DNA from: Clostridia bacterium
Lineage (GTDB): Bacteria > Bacillota > Clostridia > Oscillospirales > Acutalibacteraceae
NCBI GenBank assembly: GCA_017560255.1
Contig: JAFYOI010000056.1
Span: forward strand, 1-46,638
Length of the DNA stretch: 46,638 bases
Reading direction: 5' to 3'
Shown: positions 18,216 to 25,998 of the stretch, one piece after another
Layout: each line of letters opens with the position of its first letter
How positions within the stretch are numbered: position 1 is the first letter of the stretch
Made by a program: the position numbers and the translations under genes
Notes under the pieces: generated by a model
What the model saw: only the letters and a program-made list of their open reading frames with translations
Database searches by the model: none
What the model was told of the DNA's origin: nothing

Positions 18216-20399
18216 TTATTCTGCTATCGGTTTCAAAAGGAGATACCTTTCGTTTTCCGCAACAATTTTGCACCGCTCATATTTGAGCCAGTTTACAAAA
18301 TCAGGGTTGTCGGTAATCCCCCTCTGATATGCATTTTCAATGTATTTTCCTATATGATTTTCCAGAAAATTTTTGTCGATAAATATATGATTTTCAGTAT
18401 TACTCAGATAAATCTCGGCTTCACGGAAAATATCATAACGATAGTACCACTCCTCAAGTTGTGGGAAAGTCATAGGATTTTTCATTCCCAACTCGGCATA
18501 CAAAGTGGAGGTATTATAAGTAAAAATATCAATCTCACCGTCCCGATTGGCGTCATAGTGTTCGTCCAGGAACTGAACCGTTACACCAAGTCGTGAAGTA
18601 TCCAACGTTTGCGGCTTTTGCTTGCCGTTAACAAAGTAATTCGGGTTTACAAGCAGCGCCACGCCAAGTGCAACGCTGATGAAAAGGCATACGAATCCGC
18701 CCAAAAATTTCAGTAAATTCAAGCCGTTGTCAGCAGGATTTTTCTTGAGTTCCTGCGCCTGACGATTAAACCGTCTGCTCTTAAAACAGTCGGCAATCCT
18801 GTCGTAATACCCTTGTATCAACATTCCTACACCGAGTAGTGCAGGATATGAACAGTGCATAAGTGAAATATGGAAATATCTGCCCACGTAATAAACGAAC
18901 AGGCAAACCCCCATAAATGCCGTCACAAAGTACATTGTAGCGCGCGGGTCAGTTTCCGTTGTTTCGGTATTTCTCAAGATTGCCATGTGACGCAATGACT
19001 TTGCAAGAAGTATTGCATATACTATCACAACTAAAATCCATATCTCAAGGAAATCTATCTCCTCATAGAAGTATCCTCCCATGCTAAGATACTGGAAATG
19101 ATCAGTGATAATCCCTCCCAAATCGGGGAAACGTCCACTGCGTATAATAGTTATTCCGCAAACAAGTGCCGTTGATGCAACAACGGACAGAATCACTTTT
19201 AGAACACTTTTTCCCGCGTTCTTCCAGAACGAGCGGTCATTAAGTTTAAGTTCAAGCAACAATCCATAAACGTCGAACGCAACACTTGTAGCAAGGCAAG
19301 CAATTCCCGTTTCAAGATTTGCCCAGAACGCTATTCCCGAAAGTGCATATCGCAGAAAATTCATCCATCGACTCTTTTTATTAAGCGACGCACAACACAG
19401 CGCAAGAATAATCGACGGAAACAAAAGACGTATTGGTGTATACTGCCAGTACAAGTATACTGCACTCGGGTCAAAATACCAACTCGCGCTGATATTCATT
19501 ATGCTTGTAGAAACCATCGCAATAGTCGTAACCGCCGCGATAACCTTATTTTTGCACAATCTGAATGCGCAATACATAAGACACAGCATACTTATCAGCA
19601 TAAAGAATACGGAAACAATGCTGGTATTGAGCATTGTCACGCCGCCCAAAAGCAATTCCAGTGGCAAGTACAAATAAACAAACAGTCCGTACGTACTCGT
19701 GAAATCCACAAGCGGAGTGTATCCACTGTAAATCTGATGTATCGAATGGAAAACGACTTCGCAGTGGAATGATTCTGCCGGATTATCCAGATAAAAACTG
19801 TTGGCAATATGAACGTAGGCAACCGCGAAAACAAACACAAGGCAAATGATAACGGCAAGTACACCGCCAAACTTCTCTACTCCGACGGAAAATTTATTAA
19901 AAGCAAAATACACCGTCAGCAAAAATCCGATAATGACAAGTAATATACTGAAAAATCCGCTAAAAATTGAATTTGACAAAGTCAGAAAGTAATGCGCCTG
20001 CGAACGAACATTCAGATACAAAGCAAGAAAAATCAAAACGCCCATTGACACAAAATGCACAATAGTATTAAGCGTGTGGCTGAAAACATTTTCTTTTATC
20101 TTTTTATTGAGAAGATGATAGAACAAAGCATAAAGTAAAACGAAGCCGATACTGCAGACAAAATACTGCAATGTACGCGAAATCTGTGACGTAACCTCTG
20201 CGGCATTCTCATAAAAGGAAAATTCCAAAACTGCATCAAAGTCAATCTCCATCTTTACGAACGATAGCAAGAAACCGATAAAAATCGTCACCAAAGAAGC
20301 CGCTGCAAACGAACAGTAATTAACGGCAACGTTTCGGTTTATTCTGTTTTTATCGTACAGAGCCGTCAACTCCGCCTTCGTGGACTTTTTCTTTGCCAT
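18216..20399 (-). CDS. Large polytopic membrane protein, GT-C glycosyltransferase-like
   Basis: This 727-aa protein has roughly 13-15 hydrophobic segments and a ~120-aa soluble C-terminal domain (about 605-727). After an early segment comes an extracellular loop with HSIHQIYSGYTPLVDFTSTYG. This recalls the acidic loop and 'DF-S-YG' pattern of GT-C (lipid-linked sugar) transferases. The assignment is by topology and one motif only. AGAGGTG precedes the ATG, and a clear promoter lies upstream. As first gene of the operon with the MBOAT, DHHW and DUF4358 genes, it may build or extend the glycan that is then acetylated. Confidence 0.65.
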   Translation of the reverse strand: MAKKKSTKAELTALYDKNRINRNVAVNYCSFAAASLVTIFIGFLLSFVKMEIDFDAVLEFSFYENAAEVTSQISRTLQYFVCSIGFVLLYALFYHLLNKKIKENVFSHTLNTIVHFVSMGVLIFLALYLNVRSQAHYFLTLSNSIFSGFFSILLVIIGFLLTVYFAFNKFSVGVEKFGGVLAVIICLVFVFAVAYVHIANSFYLDNPAESFHCEVVFHSIHQIYSGYTPLVDFTSTYGLFVYLYLPLELLLGGVTMLNTSIVSVFFMLISMLCLMYCAFRLCKNKVIAAVTTIAMVSTSIMNISASWYFDPSAVYLYWQYTPIRLLFPSIILALCCASLNKKSRWMNFLRYALSGIAFWANLETGIACLATSVAFDVYGLLLELKLNDRSFWKNAGKSVLKVILSVVASTALVCGITIIRSGRFPDLGGIITDHFQYLSMGGYFYEEIDFLEIWILVVIVYAILLAKSLRHMAILRNTETTETDPRATMYFVTAFMGVCLFVYYVGRYFHISLMHCSYPALLGVGMLIQGYYDRIADCFKSRRFNRQAQELKKNPADNGLNLLKFLGGFVCLFISVALGVALLVNPNYFVNGKQKPQTLDTSRLGVTVQFLDEHYDANRDGEIDIFTYNTSTLYAELGMKNPMTFPQLEEWYYRYDIFREAEIYLSNTENHIFIDKNFLENHIGKYIENAYQRGITDNPDFVNWLKYERCKIVAENERYLLLKPIAE

Positions 20400-20431
20400 A
20401 ATGCACCTCTGACATTTATTGCTGACTATAT

Positions 20432-20460
20432 ATTATAATATAATTTCTGTATTAAATCAA
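20432..20460 (-). promoter_or_regulatory. Promoter of the polysaccharide-acetylation operon
   Basis: TTGATT, a 17-nt spacer and TATAAT read on the minus strand, about 33 nt before the start of the GT-C-like gene. Confidence 0.75.
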
Positions 20461-21092
20461 TCTTTTTATTTTGGGCATAGTCCTAATAATGCTGTCTGCG
20501 TACGAGCCGCTTTTTATCAGCCTGCCAGCCGTACAATGATTACCCGCTACCCGCAAGCGGGTCAAGGGCAGAGCCCTTGTCGTTTAAGGGGGATAAGGTG
20601 ACAGCGAAAGCACTATAAAATACGCAAAACTTGCCGACAAATTGAAAACGCAGTTTTCACTCTTTGTCGGCTTTTTTGATGAATATTTAATTTCGTCACC
20701 AAAGGGGGAAATCGAAATTCCCCCTTTAAGGCGAATCTTTCTGCCCTTTCTTTTCGCCCACACAAGAAAGGGCATGCCCGTCGCGGCATGAGCGACAATA
20801 AAAATATACGATATTTGACTGTTTTGTTAAAATACTCCAACAAAAATTGTCGTTTTGTATCCCCCTCGCCACGCTTACGCGCGGCCCTCTCCCCTTTAGG
20901 CAAGGGGCGCTGATAATCCCTGCGTCTTTTTGACACATAACATATATTTGTTCTGTTCATCGGTTAACCTCTTCGTCCGAGATCCTGCTCGGTTACACCT
21001 CGCACTGCTTCGCAGTTCGATTACGCTTCGCTCCACTCAGGATGACACGGACGAACAACGCGACTATCGCCTGGCTTTCGTTATACAACAAA
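20461..21092. repeat. Gene-free region of inverted repeats
   Basis: About 630 nt hold no credible coding sequence. Visible elements are: ACCCGC/GCGGGT (20549-20562); CAAGGGC-AGA-GCCCTTG (20563-20579); a plus-strand terminator (20633-20677); AAAGGGGGAA/TTCCCCCTTT (20701-20727); and an 84-bp block bounded by 8-bp inverted ends TTCGTCCG/CGGACGAA (20972-21055). The region resembles the repeat-rich spacers of gut Clostridia. Short translatable frames across it are low complexity with no ribosome sites. Confidence 0.5.
20633..20677 (+). terminator. Orphan plus-strand intrinsic terminator
   Basis: Arms GCCGACAAA / TTTGTCGGC with an inner GAAAAC/GTTTTC stem are followed by TTTTTT. No plus-strand gene lies upstream, so it may end an unknown short transcript or belong to a dispersed repeat. 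Confidence 0.6.
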
Positions 21093-21124
21093 AACGGCAA
21101 CAGGAATTATCTCCTGCTGCCGTT
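21093..21124 (-). terminator. Terminator downstream of the zinc-ribbon gene
   Basis: An imperfect long stem AACGGCA-CAGGA / TCCTG-TGCCGTT is followed on the minus strand by TTTTTGTTG. It lies 57 nt past the stop codon. Confidence 0.8.
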
Positions 21125-21180
21125 CGGTTGTTCAAGATTAACTTTTTGCCCCAAATATTATGACGGCAGAGTGTTCACTC

Positions 21181-21456
21181 TTAAGCCTCTCTTGTCTTTG
21201 CAAAGCACTCTTTGCAGTAAACAGGACGATCCTCTCTCGGACGGAAGGGAACTGTGTCCTCTTTGCCGCATGTTGCACAAGTAACTGTGAACATCTCACG
21301 CTCCGGCTTGCCTGCATTCTTGCGCGCATAACGGCAAGATTTGCAACGCTGCGGCTCGTTTACGAAACCTTTCTCAGCGTAGAACTCCTGCTCGCCTGCA
21401 GTAAACACAAACTCGTTACCGCACTCTTTGCATACTAAAGTCTTGTCTTCGTACAT
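21181..21456 (-). CDS. Zinc-ribbon domain protein
   Basis: This 91-aa protein has two treble-clef or ribbon-like metal sites: CKECGNEF (9-16) pairing with CKSCRYARKN (38-47), and CATCGKED (60-67) pairing with CKECFAK (81-87). The first half matches a family of small clostridial proteins in which GEQEFYAEKGF separates the Cys pairs. It is soluble and basic in the middle, so nucleic-acid or ribosome association is plausible but unproven. GAGAGG lies upstream of the ATG. It follows the sigma-factor gene on the same strand after a 99-nt spacer. Confidence 0.8.
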   Translation of the reverse strand: MYEDKTLVCKECGNEFVFTAGEQEFYAEKGFVNEPQRCKSCRYARKNAGKPEREMFTVTCATCGKEDTVPFRPREDRPVYCKECFAKTREA

Positions 21457-21483
21457 TGTAATAACCTCTCTTGATATAAGAAT

Positions 21484-21548
21484 TTACCCGTAGGCGGAAT
21501 CGCACCGCCACCTTTGATAACAACGCTCTGCTTTAAGCTACCGGGGCA
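21484..21548 (-). other. tRNA-like degenerate element
   Basis: On the minus strand there is GCCCCGG, TA, a D-arm-like GCTT/GAGC stem, a very short central arm, then a perfect T-arm-like hairpin GGCGG-TGCGATT-CCGCC and TACGGGT. The T loop has G at position 55, the anticodon region is about 8 nt too short, acceptor pairing is only partial and no CCA follows. It looks like a decayed tRNA or tRNA-mimic in the sigma-factor 3' spacer. Confidence 0.3.
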
Positions 21549-21555
21549 TATATTT

Positions 21556-22122
21556 CTACGCAAAACCCTTGAGTTTGCGCCGAATTCGTTGTAAGGCATT
21601 GTCAACCGCCTTTGTACGTGTGGATAAAGCCTGCGCAATTTCCTTATAACTGCAGCCTGCAAGATAAAGGCGGATTATCTCCTTTTCAAAATCAGAAAAC
21701 TCCTCGTCGATAAACCTGCCGAGATTCTGATTCTTTTCCCTCTTGATAAGCAGATCAGCGGGGTTTGAGTCGAAGTCGGGAAAATCCTCATCATTAAGCG
21801 AAAGATTATCTCCGCACTGTGTCGACTTTCTCGCAGCAGAAGCAATCCTGTTTTTGATACACACGCCTGCGTAAGTTTTGAAAGATGCGTTTTTGTCAGC
21901 GGAATAAGTACGCACCGCTGAAATCAAGCCAAACATTCCCTCCTGCACAAGGTCCTCACGGCAGAGGGGCGGATTGTCATAACCTGACGCACAGGAAAGA
22001 GCAACAGGCAACATACGCGCAACAAGCAAATCAAACGCACCATCAAAGCCCTCCTGCGACAAGAGCGCAAGACTTTCGTTTGTCATCTGTGACAATTCTT
22101 CGCTTGTATAAGACTTTGCCAT
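21556..22122 (-). CDS. RNA polymerase sigma-70 family factor, SigH-like
   Basis: This 188-aa group 3/ECF-sized factor has region 2 (about 30-95: REDLVQEGMFGLISAVRTY, then FKTYAGVCIKNRI) and region 4 with a helix-turn-helix (about 150-186: GCSYKEIAQALSTRTKAVDNALQRIRRKL). The layout matches SigH (Spo0H) of Clostridia. A gap around residue 105-120 is typical of the sigma-H linker. It is preceded by a strong housekeeping-type promoter. No anti-sigma gene is adjacent. Confidence 0.85.
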   Translation of the reverse strand: MAKSYTSEELSQMTNESLALLSQEGFDGAFDLLVARMLPVALSCASGYDNPPLCREDLVQEGMFGLISAVRTYSADKNASFKTYAGVCIKNRIASAARKSTQCGDNLSLNDEDFPDFDSNPADLLIKREKNQNLGRFIDEEFSDFEKEIIRLYLAGCSYKEIAQALSTRTKAVDNALQRIRRKLKGFA

Positions 22123-22152
22123 TTTATCACCCTAAAAACTATACACAGATTT

Positions 22153-22181
22153 ATAATATACTAAATTTCTGTCAATGTCAA
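22153..22181 (-). promoter_or_regulatory. Sigma-factor gene promoter
   Basis: TTGACA, a 17-nt spacer and TATTAT read on the minus strand, about 30 nt before the start codon. A second TTGACA overlaps immediately downstream within the spacer. Confidence 0.75.
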
Positions 22182-22256
22182 TAATTATTTTTTGTCAACA
22201 AGTATGTTTTATTGTAATAATTGAACATATTTTATGACACAAACACTGAAAAACAA

Positions 22257-22287
22257 AGAAACGCAGGATTATTCATCCTGCGTTTCT
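22257..22287 (-). terminator. Intrinsic terminator
   Basis: Twelve-bp perfect arms AGAAACGCAGGA / TCCTGCGTTTCT are followed by TTGTTTTTC on the minus strand. It probably ends the lipoprotein/37-aa operon. Between it and that operon lies another hairpin, GGCxACTTCGGG/CCCGAAGTxGCC (22344-22375), in an otherwise AT-rich gene-free stretch. Confidence 0.75.
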
Positions 22288-22523
22288 CTGTTCTTGGGGT
22301 TGGGTTTTATTTAAGAGGGGTTGGTCAAAAAAAATGTTGGTTTGGCAACTTCGGGCAGTCATCCCCGAAGTCGCCATCAAATGGAGTAAGACTTAGCAAT
22401 CTATATTATTTCCTTCTCATTTGTCACAATAATAAAAGTCTTTCCTTAATTAAACCTTAACAAAACCTTAATCATTCATTAAATTTTAAAATTTTTGAAC
22501 TGCCCCACTCGCCAGACAACGGA

Positions 22524-22637
22524 CTACGCCGGAAGACTATTCACCACTATAAAACTCAGGCATATAATGCCAACTACAAGCGTAAGAAATGTCGCAAGCA
22601 CCGCTATGAGTATTTTTTTGATTATCTTTTTCTTCAT
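22524..22637 (-). CDS. 37-aa single-span membrane peptide
   Basis: The frame reads MKKKIIKKILIAVLATFLTL and then a hydrophobic stretch to VVNSLPA: a basic N-terminus and one transmembrane helix (about 8-32). It starts 15 nt after the stop of the lipoprotein gene, with GGGTGA 6 nt before the ATG, so it is likely co-transcribed. It may be a small membrane partner of the lipoprotein, or a signal-anchored remnant. No family is recognised. Confidence 0.5.
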   Translation of the reverse strand: MKKKIIKKILIAVLATFLTLVVGIICLSFIVVNSLPA

Positions 22638-22652
22638 ATTAAATCACCCTGA

Positions 22653-23732
22653 TTACAAAATTACTGAACCGCCCCACTCAACTGCAACAAACCCCTCCCT
22701 TGTTTGAGGCTGCAACTGTTGCTCCTCTACTTCAATCGGCGCATCAAGCCCTTTGAAAGTCATTAAAACTCTGATTACGGTATCGGGAGCAGGATATATC
22801 TCAAGCGGCATATTGCGCTCAATTTCATCCGCGGTTGCAAAACGGATATAGTTGTACTCACTCTCCTGCAAAACGGGAAGCCAGTAAATAATGAACTCCT
22901 CTGCCTCGTATTCGTTGAGCCCGAGGATTGCAAGTTTTTCTTCAAGGAATTCAATCAGGTTTTCCTTCTCAACAACGAAGCCGTCGGACTCAACATTATA
23001 ATCAAAAACGTTCTTGCTCTCATAGTAGAGAGAATAGAGGTTTCTGCCCGTTTCGTTATAAACAAGCTTGCCATCAGGCTTTGCCGTTACATTCCAGCCG
23101 TCAACATATTCGGGATATGAAACCGTGATATTTTCTTTATAACCAAGTTTTACACAGACGTCTGTTTCCGCTTCGGGATAAAGATATATAACCGGCTTAT
23201 AATCCATCGTACCGCCAACACGGTTGTAGTCAATTATCAGTTGCGTTTCGTCCGTAATTTCGTCATCATCATACGGAATAAAGAATACGGATATGCTCGG
23301 GTTTTCAGTACGGGCACATTCGTCAATATTCTCCTGTACCTGCACTATCATTTTTCCGTCAATGCGACAAAACACTTCATCTATCTCATGACTTATAGAC
23401 CTCTTATCGTGTTTCTTTGCAAGGACAATCAATACATTGTCCCAGAAAAAACTCCTGCCGTATTTTTCAAGTGCCTCATCAAGACCGGAAATTTCCACGC
23501 CGTTTGTTTCACACCACTGATTACATTCTTCAACAAACGCCTGATACTCCGCATAAGTTTTTATAAAACGAGTTGCCATTACGCCATCCTCATCACAAAG
23601 AAACATATTGGCTGCATCATTACTGTCGTATTGAAGCTCAAAATCAACATTGTTTTGTTCACCACATCCGCCAAGCAAAAAGACAGATACAAGAGTTACC
23701 AACGCAAGAATTATTGTCAATATCCTTTTCAT
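22653..23732 (-). CDS. Secreted lipoprotein of unknown function
   Basis: This ~359-aa protein has a lipoprotein signal with lipobox LLGGC (Cys near residue 23). An N-terminal domain (about 30-160) is followed by a domain that opens with KPVIYLYPEAETDVCVKLGY (about 180) and continues with YPEYVDGWNV, PDGKL, NLYSLYYE and EFIIYWLP. That pattern recurs in many secreted proteins of gut Clostridia, but I know no function for it. GGGGG precedes the chosen ATG. It is first in a two-gene unit with the 37-aa peptide; a promoter with an upstream dyad precedes it. Confidence 0.8.
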   Translation of the reverse strand: MKRILTIILALVTLVSVFLLGGCGEQNNVDFELQYDSNDAANMFLCDEDGVMATRFIKTYAEYQAFVEECNQWCETNGVEISGLDEALEKYGRSFFWDNVLIVLAKKHDKRSISHEIDEVFCRIDGKMIVQVQENIDECARTENPSISVFFIPYDDDEITDETQLIIDYNRVGGTMDYKPVIYLYPEAETDVCVKLGYKENITVSYPEYVDGWNVTAKPDGKLVYNETGRNLYSLYYESKNVFDYNVESDGFVVEKENLIEFLEEKLAILGLNEYEAEEFIIYWLPVLQESEYNYIRFATADEIERNMPLEIYPAPDTVIRVLMTFKGLDAPIEVEEQQLQPQTREGFVAVEWGGSVIL

Positions 23733-23760
23733 AATACTGCCCCCTTTTAATTTCGCTCTC

Positions 23761-23790
23761 ATTATATACGGCCTTAGAAGCTGAAGTCAA
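23761..23790 (-). promoter_or_regulatory. Lipoprotein-operon promoter
   Basis: TTGACT, an 18-nt spacer and TATAAT read on the minus strand. A perfect dyad GTTACA-N4-TGTAAC lies at 23796-23811, just upstream of the -35, placed like an activator site. Confidence 0.65.
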
Positions 23791-23831
23791 CAAAGGTTAC
23801 AATACTGTAACTTTTTAATCCGCAAAAGAAA

Positions 23832-23856
23832 ATGCTCCCCGATAATCAGGGAGCAT
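23832..23856 (-). terminator. Terminator of the rnf operon
   Basis: ATGCTCCC / GGGAGCAT arms around a short loop are followed on the minus strand by TTTCTTTTG. It lies 9 nt past the rnfB stop. Confidence 0.88.
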
Positions 23857-23864
23857 TCATTAAA

Positions 23865-24659
23865 TTATTTTCTTAAAAACAAGCACTTTGTGGGGCAAGC
23901 CTTTACGCACATACCGCAGCCGATGCATTTATCCATATCAACAACGGAGCGGTTGTCGATAACGTGGATTGCATCAAATTTACAAGCCTTTTCGCACAGT
24001 CTGCACGCAATACAACTTACGGAACATTGTTTACGGCTGACCGCGCCCATATCCTTGTTACTGCAAAGTGTTACCGCCTTGCGCTTGCCGACCGGCATCA
24101 TATCAATTACCTTTCTCGGACAAGTTTTGATACAAGAGCCGCAAGCCGTACATTTTTCGCTGTCAATTACCGCAACGCCGTTGCAGATTGTAATTGCATC
24201 AAACGGGCAGGACCTTACGCAGTCGCCGTATCCCAGGCAGGAGTACGGACAGTCTTTATCGCCGCCGTTAAGCGCCGAAACAGCCGCACATGTCGGCACA
24301 CCGTCATATTCATATTTTTTACCGCAGTTTTCGGAATTTCCGTTACACAGTACAACCGCGGTTTCCTTTGAGATTTCTCCCGCATCGCCGCCCATAATAT
24401 CAGCGATTGCACCAGCCGTATCAGCACCGCCGGGAGAACAAAGATTGAGTGCCGCACCGTCCTCTACGATTGCCGTAGCGTAACCGTCACAACCCGAAAA
24501 TCCACAAGCGCCACAGTTTGCGCCGGGCAGACATTCACGGATTTTTGCCACACGTTCATCAACGGGTACTGCCAGCACCATAGCCGCAATCGCCAAGCCG
24601 ACGCCCGCAATAAGACCAATCGCCGCAACGATTATTACTGCTAAAATAATTGGATTCAT
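23865..24659 (-). CDS. rnfB: RNF complex subunit RnfB (iron-sulfur protein)
   Basis: This 264-aa subunit is thought to take electrons from reduced ferredoxin. It has an N-terminal membrane helix (about 4-28), the Fe-S domain with CLPGANCGACGFSGC, and then four 4Fe-4S ferredoxin motifs: CLGYGDCVRSCP, CTACGSCIKTCP, CIACRLCEKACK and CIGCGMCVKACP. The four-motif tail is the long form typical of Clostridia, compared with two in proteobacteria. GGAGG lies 8 nt before the ATG. It is the last gene of the operon, 14 nt after rnfA, as in other rnfCDGEAB clusters. Confidence 0.96.
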   Translation of the reverse strand: MNPIILAVIIVAAIGLIAGVGLAIAAMVLAVPVDERVAKIRECLPGANCGACGFSGCDGYATAIVEDGAALNLCSPGGADTAGAIADIMGGDAGEISKETAVVLCNGNSENCGKKYEYDGVPTCAAVSALNGGDKDCPYSCLGYGDCVRSCPFDAITICNGVAVIDSEKCTACGSCIKTCPRKVIDMMPVGKRKAVTLCSNKDMGAVSRKQCSVSCIACRLCEKACKFDAIHVIDNRSVVDMDKCIGCGMCVKACPTKCLFLRK

Positions 24660-24673
24660 GCTGCAATTCCTCC

Positions 24674-25264
24674 TTATGCGAATATTGCTTCGACCATACC
24701 GCCGAAACCGAGGAATGAAAGTGATACAAGGCAAGCGGCAACAAGAGTTATCGGCAAACCTTTGAACATTTCGGGAATGTCGCAGTTTTCAAGTCGCTGA
24801 CGGACACCCGCAAACATAACCATAGCCACGAGGAAACCAACACCCGCACCAACGGAGTTAACCATTGACTCAGCAAAAGTATAACCCTTCTCAATATTGA
24901 GAAGTACAACGCCGAGAACGGCACAGTTGGTTGTAATCAAGGGCAAGTATACACCCAAAGAATTGTAGAGCGGGCGCATAAACTTTTTAAGCACGATTTC
25001 AACAAGTTGAACGAGTGCCGCAATTACGAGAATGAATACGATTGTCTGGAGATAACCCAAACCGTTACTTTCCAGAAGATATTTGTTAATCGGATAAGTT
25101 ACCGCCGTAGCAAGCGCCATTACAAAGATAACGGCAGCGCTCATACCAACTGCGGTATTTACTTTCTTGGAAACACCGAGGAACGGACAGATACCGAGGA
25201 ACTTTGCAAGAACGAAGTTTTCGGTCAGAATCGCCGTTAAGAAAATTGCAAGATAACCTGTCAT
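24674..25264 (-). CDS. rnfA: RNF complex membrane subunit RnfA
   Basis: This 196-aa integral subunit has six hydrophobic segments and the hallmark N-terminus LTENFVLAKFLGICPFLGVS, plus LITTNCAVLGV in the mirrored half. RnfA and RnfE are homologous and inverted in the membrane; together they hold an Fe-S centre on the electron path. It overlaps rnfE by 4 nt (ATGA). Confidence 0.96.
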   Translation of the reverse strand: MTGYLAIFLTAILTENFVLAKFLGICPFLGVSKKVNTAVGMSAAVIFVMALATAVTYPINKYLLESNGLGYLQTIVFILVIAALVQLVEIVLKKFMRPLYNSLGVYLPLITTNCAVLGVVLLNIEKGYTFAESMVNSVGAGVGFLVAMVMFAGVRQRLENCDIPEMFKGLPITLVAACLVSLSFLGFGGMVEAIFA

Positions 25265-25998
25265 TGTCCGTCCACCTCCTTAACTGTACAGCCGTCGGCA
25301 GTAACTTCCATAGTATCATTCTCAAGTTTTGCCTGAGCACAGGTTGACCTGCACGGGCACGCTGAACATCCGGTACCGGACGCAACAGGAAGTCCTTTCT
25401 TTGCCGAAATCTTATTGACAAGCGCAATAAGAATGCCGAAAACAAAGAATCCGCCGGGGGGAAGAATGAATATAAGAACAGGATCAATTACAGTTGAATA
25501 AATATCAATTCCGAAAATTGCGCCTGCACCGAGGAATTCTCTGATGCAGCCCATAAGGAACAGTGCGGCTGTAAAGCCGATGCCCATACCAAGACCGTCA
25601 CAAGCGGATGCAAGAACGGGATTCTTACAAGCAAATGCTTCCGCTCTGCCGAGAATGATACAGTTAACAACTATCAACGGCAGGTAAATGCCAAGGCTCT
25701 CATCAATTGCGGGAACAAACGCTTTAACGAGCATCTGCACCATTGTAACAAAGCCTGCAATAATTGTGATAAATGCAGGAATACGGACTTTATCGGGAAT
25801 AACTTTTCTCAAGGCTGAAATTACGATATTGGAACAAATCAAAACGATTGTCGCCGCCGCACCCATTCCGAGTGCCGCAACAGCGGAGGTGCTGACCGCA
25901 AGGGTCGGGCAGGTGCCGAGCACCAAACGCAGAACGGGATTTTCGCGAACGATACCCTTGGTAATCTGCGTTACGTTGGAAACTTTCTTTTCGCTCAC
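25261..25998 (-). CDS. rnfE: RNF complex membrane subunit RnfE
   Basis: This 245-aa integral subunit is the homologue of RnfA. It contains VRENPVLRLVLGTCPTLAVS and LIVVNCIILGRAEAFA, the paired Cys-bearing loops. Its hydrophilic C-terminal extension (about 205-245) is Cys-rich (GCSACPCRSTCAQ) and absent from many homologues. The start is GTG, giving a 4-nt GTGA overlap with rnfG and GGGAGGTGG upstream. A longer ATG frame lacks a good ribosome site. Its last codons spell EVDGQ, the same as rnfG. Confidence 0.94.
   Translation of the reverse strand: MSEKKVSNVTQITKGIVRENPVLRLVLGTCPTLAVSTSAVAALGMGAAATIVLICSNIVISALRKVIPDKVRIPAFITIIAGFVTMVQMLVKAFVPAIDESLGIYLPLIVVNCIILGRAEAFACKNPVLASACDGLGMGIGFTAALFLMGCIREFLGAGAIFGIDIYSTVIDPVLIFILPPGGFFVFGILIALVNKISAKKGLPVASGTGCSACPCRSTCAQAKLENDTMEVTADGCTVKEVDGQ

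Noticed and set aside
20584-20960. Minus-strand small proteins of 63-115 aa in the repeat region
   Set aside because: Overlapping frames in several registers over inverted repeats, with no ribosome sites and low-complexity composition.
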